The notes below the pieces were generated by a model. That model worked only from the letters and a program-made list of their open reading frames with translations, had not been told where the DNA came from and did no database searches. Shown here piece by piece: positions 7,615 to 10,449 of a DNA stretch of 10,449 nt (position 1 is its first letter; every line of letters starts with the position of its first letter). The stretch is from Euperipatoides rowelli (taxonomy: Eukaryota > Onychophora > Udeonychophora > Euonychophora > Peripatopsidae). The translations under genes and the position numbers were made by a program. The stretch lies in the NCBI GenBank assembly GCA_003024985.2, contig PXIH01S0001327.1. One strand, given 5' to 3'.

Positions 7615-7637
7615 TTTCAAGTTATTGAAACTTGAAA
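7615..7637. repeat. Perfect 9 bp hairpin in intron 1
   Basis: TTTCAAGTT, loop ATTGA, AACTTGAAA. Perfect stem within the transcribed first intron of CPPED1. No precursor-like extension is visible, so it is not a convincing microRNA. Confidence 0.6.
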
Positions 7638-7770
7638 AAATATTTGTAGAATGCTGTTCCAAAATGCTTCTCAATACAATGCAAATCAATTTTAATTTAT
7701 CCAAACTTCTTTGATTATTTCCTTTATAATAAAGCATATAAATGTTAAATATGTAATTTTACTCGGAATT

Positions 7771-7776
7771 TCATAC
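7771..7776 (-). other. CPPED1: 5' splice donor after CPPED1 exon 1
   Basis: The minus strand reads ...GAAGAAG then GTATGA at 7776-7771. The exon ends after the first base of a codon, in the same phase as the acceptor of exon 2 requires. Confidence 0.7.
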
Positions 7777-7855
7777 CTTCTTCCAGACCTATATATTTCC
7801 TATTTTGTGTAAAATGTGCAAAATCAAAAGTTGTTACGGAAGTGATGTCGGCCAT
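7777..7855 (-). CDS. CPPED1: CPPED1-like metallophosphoesterase, coding exon 1 (start codon)
   Basis: The minus-strand ATG at 7855-7853 opens MADITSVTTFDFAH, then FTQNRKYIGLEE, followed by one extra G and a GT donor. Joined to exon 2, the split codon gives Glu and the reading passes into NEDEWRGPF without a stop. A short variable N-terminus rich in acidic residues just before EW.GPF is what the family has, so length (27 residues) and position fit. The start context is strong: A at -3 and G at +4. The N-terminal residues themselves are not conserved enough to prove identity, so the assignment rests on strand, phase, spacing and the acidic run. The alternative is a different upstream exon outside the window. 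Confidence 0.78.
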
Positions 7856-7899
7856 ATTCGTGTCAAAGTGCAACTGTCAGCCAACTTCGAGGCTAACAT
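7834..7899 (-). other. Upstream ORF overlapping the CPPED1 start
   Basis: On the minus strand an ATG at 7899-7897 opens a 21-codon frame ending at TAA (7836-7834), in a different frame from CPPED1 and overlapping its first seven codons. Its context is weaker than that of the main ATG (C at -3, T at +4). If the transcript begins upstream of 7899 it could lower CPPED1 translation. Whether it is in the mRNA is unknown. Confidence 0.4.
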
Positions 7900-8190
7900 T
7901 AGTAGTTCTAATTGCTTATGTCTTATCATGATTTCAGAAATAACAGCAGTAAAATAAAAATTAAATTTTATTGGTTGACCATTACTAGGAGCAGAAATTT
8001 AAATAAGTAGAATTTAAAATAATTTGCAGCGTAGTTTTATCGTCTTTATTACCTTATCAAAAGTTTTTAATTTAGCTTCTAGAGGGCACTTCATTCAAGG
8101 ATATGCGTCTGGATCTCAGACAAAATTCTTAATGATTTCTTTGAGCTCAGATATCACTTTCTATCCTAAAACAGCCAATCAGAAGTCGGC
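7856..8190 (-). promoter_or_regulatory. Putative CPPED1 leader and promoter with two CCAAT boxes
   Basis: This lies directly upstream of the exon 1 ATG. AACCAAT reads in gene sense at 7970-7974 (plus strand ATTGG), about 115 bases before the ATG. A full NF-Y type box AGCCAATCAG stands at 8173-8182 in the opposite orientation, which NF-Y tolerates. An ETS-like ACGGAAGTG is on the plus strand at 7836-7844, inside the first codons. No TATA box stands at a convincing distance, fitting a broadly expressed gene. The transcription start is not visible from sequence. Confidence 0.4.
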
Positions 8191-8531
8191 TTCAATTGTT
8201 TCTATTAAGCTACTTTATTGATTACTTATTTTTAATATTAAAAGTTGGAGTTAGGATTATGATACGGTTAAGGTTAGAGATCCATTAATTTGCTATTATA
8301 TTCATGTTGGACTTAGGGTCAGGACAGTGTTAGACCGGCAAGGTTAGCTTGTCAGCTACCGCCCCCCCCCCCAATTTTTTTTTTTTAAATTTTTTTTTTG
8401 TTAGTGTTCTTATCTAGAGACTGTAGACAATTCAAAAGTAATCTATCTTTGACTTTTCTCCAAATTTTTGGATTTTATTTTCCATTCACACTGCAAAAAT
8501 TAATTTGTCTTTTAAATTAGAATAAAGACAG
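8191..8531. other. Intergenic DNA upstream of CPPED1
   Basis: No gene is recognisable. It includes GTTAGG/GGTTAAGG-rich stretches (8240-8350) and a C11-A2-T12-A3-T10 block at 8362-8399. The motif GGTTAAG.TTAGAGAT near 8268 recurs near 10351, a weak hint of a shared old repeat. Confidence 0.4.
8362..8399. repeat. Poly-C followed by poly-T tracts
   Basis: About eleven C, AA, twelve T, AAA, then ten T. This is low-complexity sequence likely to be length-variable and error-prone. Confidence 0.9.
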
Positions 8532-8590
8532 GGTATGTGCAGGGCCCCTACAAAGGAGTGTTGGATGGGCTATATTACTAGGGACCAGGG

Positions 8591-8604
8591 GTGTGTGTGT
8601 GTGT
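8591..8604. repeat. (GT)7 microsatellite
   Basis: Seven GT units inside the hAT-like element, following GGGACCAGGG. Likely polymorphic in length. Confidence 0.9.
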
Positions 8605-8648
8605 ATGAAGAAACTACATATTTATGACCAGGGGTGACGAGATGGAGA

Positions 8649-8829
8649 CCATGTAGGCCTGGATATGTCAAAAAACATAAATACATCCCCCCCACCCAAA
8701 AAAAAAAAAGCTTATCAAATGTTCACACACAAGGGGCCATGTAGGCCTGGACAAGGGGCCTTAGGCCAAGCCAAGTTCAACAAAACATCCACAAAAAAAA
8801 AAAACTTATCAAATCTTCACTAACAAGGA
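8649..8829 (+). repeat. Tandem duplication of an 88 bp module
   Basis: CCATGTAGGCCTGGA occurs at 8649-8663 and again at 8737-8751. Each is followed in order by ACAT-containing sequence, a run of about twelve A, then CTTATCAAAT, TTCAC and CAAGG. The first unit has a C-rich run before its A tract. The module lies wholly within the hAT-like element, so it duplicated in place. Confidence 0.8.
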
Positions 8830-8911
8830 GAAGCTTAGCTAAAATATATAAGGATCCCGCTTGAATTTTCTGTCCCAGGGACCTAATTAGGATGTGGGCC
8901 CTGGATATATG

Positions 8912-9521
8912 ATATGGTAATGCTATTATTATTTTTTATTTTTTTAAATCTGTGGTCCATTATAGATTAGGATACACAGTTATCAGTGTTAAGAATGATT
9001 TGATTTTTATACAGCAAGCTATTATTAATGATAATAAAAACAGTTCTGAGTCTTTAAATTTTTTATTTCCTGTCAAGATTTTATAATAAAATTATTTTCA
9101 AAATTATAAATTTATACATTTGTAAAGATAAAACTTTTTTGTAAAAAGTCAAACATTAAAAATCTCAAAATCATTTACATTTTGGAGAAAAATCTTTAAA
9201 ACATCCTGGACTACAAAAAAAAAAAAAAGTCAATAAAATATAGGCTTATGTGGTATTGAAAGAGGTGAAATAAAATGCAGCAAATGAAAAATAAAACTAT
9301 AATATAAAAATGAATAATTTCATTACCGTACTATAAAATATGAAAATATATTTTTTTTAATGAATACAACTTTTTGTATGTTATCTAAGTTATTTTAATC
9401 TTCAGCATTTTTTAAGTATTGACAGAGTTCATCTCAAGTATTTAAAAGCCTCAAAAACTAACAACTTACAGCACCCCCTAAAACCCTCAGCTGATAACAT
9501 TTACACAGAACTGTACTATCA
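8912..9521. other. AT-rich intergenic stretch
   Basis: No gene, repeat pair or element end that I can support. An ATG-less open stretch of about 50 codons (roughly 8926-9085, plus strand) has no recognisable domain. Homopolymer A and T runs are frequent. Confidence 0.5.
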
Positions 9522-10232
9522 GCCTTCCCTAGGGCTCTCAGGTTTCATCGAGTGTAAACCGGGACATTTTATGTGCACATATTAAATATCATATAATATA
9601 TATTTTAAGGAAAAGCTTATTAAATATTAATTTTATTAATTTATTACAAACCAAAACAAAAATTGTAAAATACATCACAAAATAAATTTTTTAGTAAAAA
9701 ATAATTCACTTTAATAAAATAAAATACAATTTTGATTCAAGCAAGCATAAAAAACTATTAAATTTTTTGATGAAAATAAATAAAAACTAACCTCGAATGA
9801 TGATAAATATTTTCCTTTTCACTGTCACCTCTACCTTTGTAAAACTAAACTTTGTTGGTTTTTCGATTGCGCTTGCACATGGCAACACTTCCTATTCTTA
9901 AAAAGAAACCTATTAGGCTACGAAGCCTATGCTGACAAACATAATCAAATTGTGTACAATTTTTAAGAGCCAAACACAAAAAGGCAACGGTAGCAAATTT
10001 AGGATTTTGGATATCACGGTAGCGTTGTTGCTGCTGTTTATGTAATTAATTCTGTATTGAATAATATCCCAAAAATTAATACCCCAATTCACCAATTGAA
10101 AAATATATTGTAATTTTATATAAACCGGTACAAATGGTGGTCCCAAAGCATGCTCTCGGGACACCGGGATTAAAGACTCAAAACCGGTAACAATACCAGT
10201 TTTCCGGTACACCTGAGAGCCCTAGCCTTCCC
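9522..10232. mobile_element. hAT-type MITE with perfect ends and target duplication
   Basis: TAGGGCTCTCAGGT (9530-9543) and ACCTGAGAGCCCTA (10211-10224) are perfect 14 bp terminal inverted repeats. Directly outside, GCCTTCCC occurs at 9522-9529 and again at 10225-10232, a perfect 8 bp target-site duplication. An 8 bp duplication with ends of YAGGG type indicates the hAT superfamily. The 695 bp interior encodes no transposase, so it depends on an autonomous relative elsewhere. Subterminal CCGG motifs (AAACCGG near 9557, 10122 and 10181; TTCCGGT at 10202) cluster near the ends and could be transposase-binding sites. Intact ends and target site point to fairly recent insertion. No host gene is interrupted within view. 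Confidence 0.88.
9912..9930. repeat. Small hairpin inside the hAT MITE
   Basis: TAGGCT, loop ACGA, AGCCTA forms a perfect 6 bp stem in the middle of the element, near 9914-9929. Its role, if any, is unknown. Confidence 0.5.
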
Positions 10233-10255
10233 CCATATAAAACATATTCACTAGC

Positions 10256-10275
10256 AAAAAAAAAAAAAAAAAAAA
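10256..10275 (+). repeat. Poly-A tract
   Basis: Twenty consecutive A shortly after the right target duplication of the MITE. It could be the tail of an old retroposed sequence, but nothing recognisable precedes it between the MITE and the tract. Confidence 0.85.
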
Positions 10276-10449
10276 CTTTTTTACTGGTGGTGCCCTTTTA
10301 ATCAAATGTGTCGCTGGGGACTTTTTAAGCTGTCCGACACTGGGGCAGGGTATGGTTAAGAATTAGAGATTCTTTAATTGGGTGAAGGGTTAGGTAAAGC
10401 CTAAGATCAGACACTAGTCCAAGGACATGCTGCCAGTATACACTTTATT
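10276..10449. other. Unassigned right-edge sequence
   Basis: No gene is visible. The GC content is somewhat higher than in the preceding kilobase, with GGGGCAGGGTATGG and GGGTGAAGGGTTAGG. A segment near 10351 resembles one near 8268 over about 29 bases. It may belong to a repeat continuing beyond the window. Confidence 0.4.

Larger units (their letters stand above)
559..7776 (-). other. CPPED1: CPPED1 intron 1 (about 7.2 kb), filled with mobile-element remains
   Basis: The interval runs from the GTATGA donor (7776-7771) to the TTTTACAG acceptor (559), with matching phase on both sides. It holds two copies of an unclassified repeat, a broken non-LTR reverse transcriptase, a broken transposase-like gene and a piggyBac-like MITE. 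Both protein-coding relics are antisense to CPPED1, the orientation usually tolerated in introns because sense-strand polyadenylation and splice signals are avoided. The extent depends on exon 1 being correctly joined to exon 2, which only transcript evidence can prove. Confidence 0.75.
7055..7776. other. First-donor end of CPPED1 intron 1
   Basis: AT-rich with no supportable gene. It contains a short AAAT-rich tract (7188-7200) after the sequence GAGTGAAGCTCC, which resembles the 3' end of some LINEs. It also has two 9 bp hairpins (7201-7223 and 7615-7637) and three copies of a TACGAGATT or AACGAGATT motif at 7253-7291. Confidence 0.5.
8532..8911. mobile_element. hAT-like non-autonomous element (MITE), moderately old
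   Basis: CAGGGCCC at 8540-8547 is matched by GGGCCCTG at 8896-8903, giving 8 bp terminal inverted repeats that begin CAGGG, as hAT elements do. The flanking octamers GGTATGTG (8532-8539) and GATATATG (8904-8911) agree at 6 of 8 positions, both differences G to A, consistent with a decayed 8 bp target duplication. The 364 bp body has no transposase frame. It contains (GT)7, two ACCAGGGGTG motifs and an 88 bp tandem duplication. The short repeats and imperfect target site leave room for coincidence. Confidence 0.5.

Noticed and set aside
2243-7637. Three perfect hairpins with 9 bp arms and 5-base loops (2243, 7201, 7615) as one repeated structural element
   Set aside because: The stems have unrelated sequences. 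In DNA this AT-rich, a few such stems are expected by chance in 10 kb.
8024-8221. 65-codon open frame, plus strand
   Set aside because: It lies in the upstream region of CPPED1, its nominal start is not an ATG, and no family is recognisable.
8926-9085. ATG-less open stretch of about 50 codons, plus strand
   Set aside because: The translation looks slightly protein-like (contains YTVISVKNDLIFIQQ), but there is no start, no clear splice acceptor and no recognised family. It is insufficient for a gene call.
9913-10212. 99-codon open frame, minus strand
   Set aside because: It lies entirely within the hAT MITE and begins just inside its right inverted repeat. It has no transposase motif, so it is probably a chance frame.
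8240-10420. Similarity between about 8262-8291 and 10349-10378 (GGTTAAG.TTAGAGAT...TTAATT)
   Set aside because: Only about 29 bases align and the flanks diverge. It may be a shared old repeat but is too short to define one.
1-10449. CRISPR array, bacterial operon, tRNA or rRNA genes
   Set aside because: No regularly spaced identical repeats with unique spacers, no ribosome-binding-site ORF runs, and no tRNA A/B-box pair or rRNA core sequence was seen.

Overview
This is an AT-rich eukaryotic window, almost certainly from an invertebrate animal. It contains GT-AG spliced exons of a conserved animal gene and layers of decayed transposable elements of animal type. Nothing looks bacterial: there are no long intact ORFs, no operons and no tRNA or rRNA genes. 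An arthropod is plausible, but the sequence alone does not settle the lineage. One N at 2998 marks an assembly join.

The host gene lies on the minus strand. Two coding exons are visible. Exon 1 (7855 down to 7777) carries the start codon and 26 codons plus one base. Exon 2 (558 down to 349) encodes the first half of a CPPED1-type calcineurin-like metallophosphoesterase, including the aspartate of the first metal motif and the GDxxH motif. Both exons have GT or AG splice sites, and the codon phases across the 7.2 kb intron match (1 + 2 bases). The remaining exons, including the one for the GNHD motif, lie beyond the left edge. The stretch right of 7855 is the 5' leader and putative promoter, with two CCAAT boxes and a small upstream ORF overlapping the start codon.

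Intron 1 (559-7776) is a graveyard of mobile DNA. From left to right it holds: a roughly 330-370 bp unknown repeat (copy A, 731-1096); a broken non-LTR reverse transcriptase (1262-1896, resuming 2999-4112, plus strand); between those two parts, a second copy of the unknown repeat (B, 2670-2997); a broken copy of a multi-copy transposase-like gene (4439-6054, plus strand); and a 602 bp piggyBac-like non-autonomous element (6449-7050). A 95 bp stretch of the reverse transcriptase occurs twice with no difference, at 1802-1896 and at 2999-3093 directly after the N. This points to a misassembly or a very recent duplication.

Right of the gene are two hAT-like MITEs. One (8540-8903) is older, with a tandem 88 bp module inside. 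The other (9530-10224) is young-looking, with perfect 14 bp terminal inverted repeats and a perfect 8 bp target duplication, GCCTTCCC. The strongest results are the CPPED1 exon pair, the 9530-10224 MITE, the exact 95 bp duplication at the N, and the unclassified A/B repeat family. I see no new enzymatic or defence system here.
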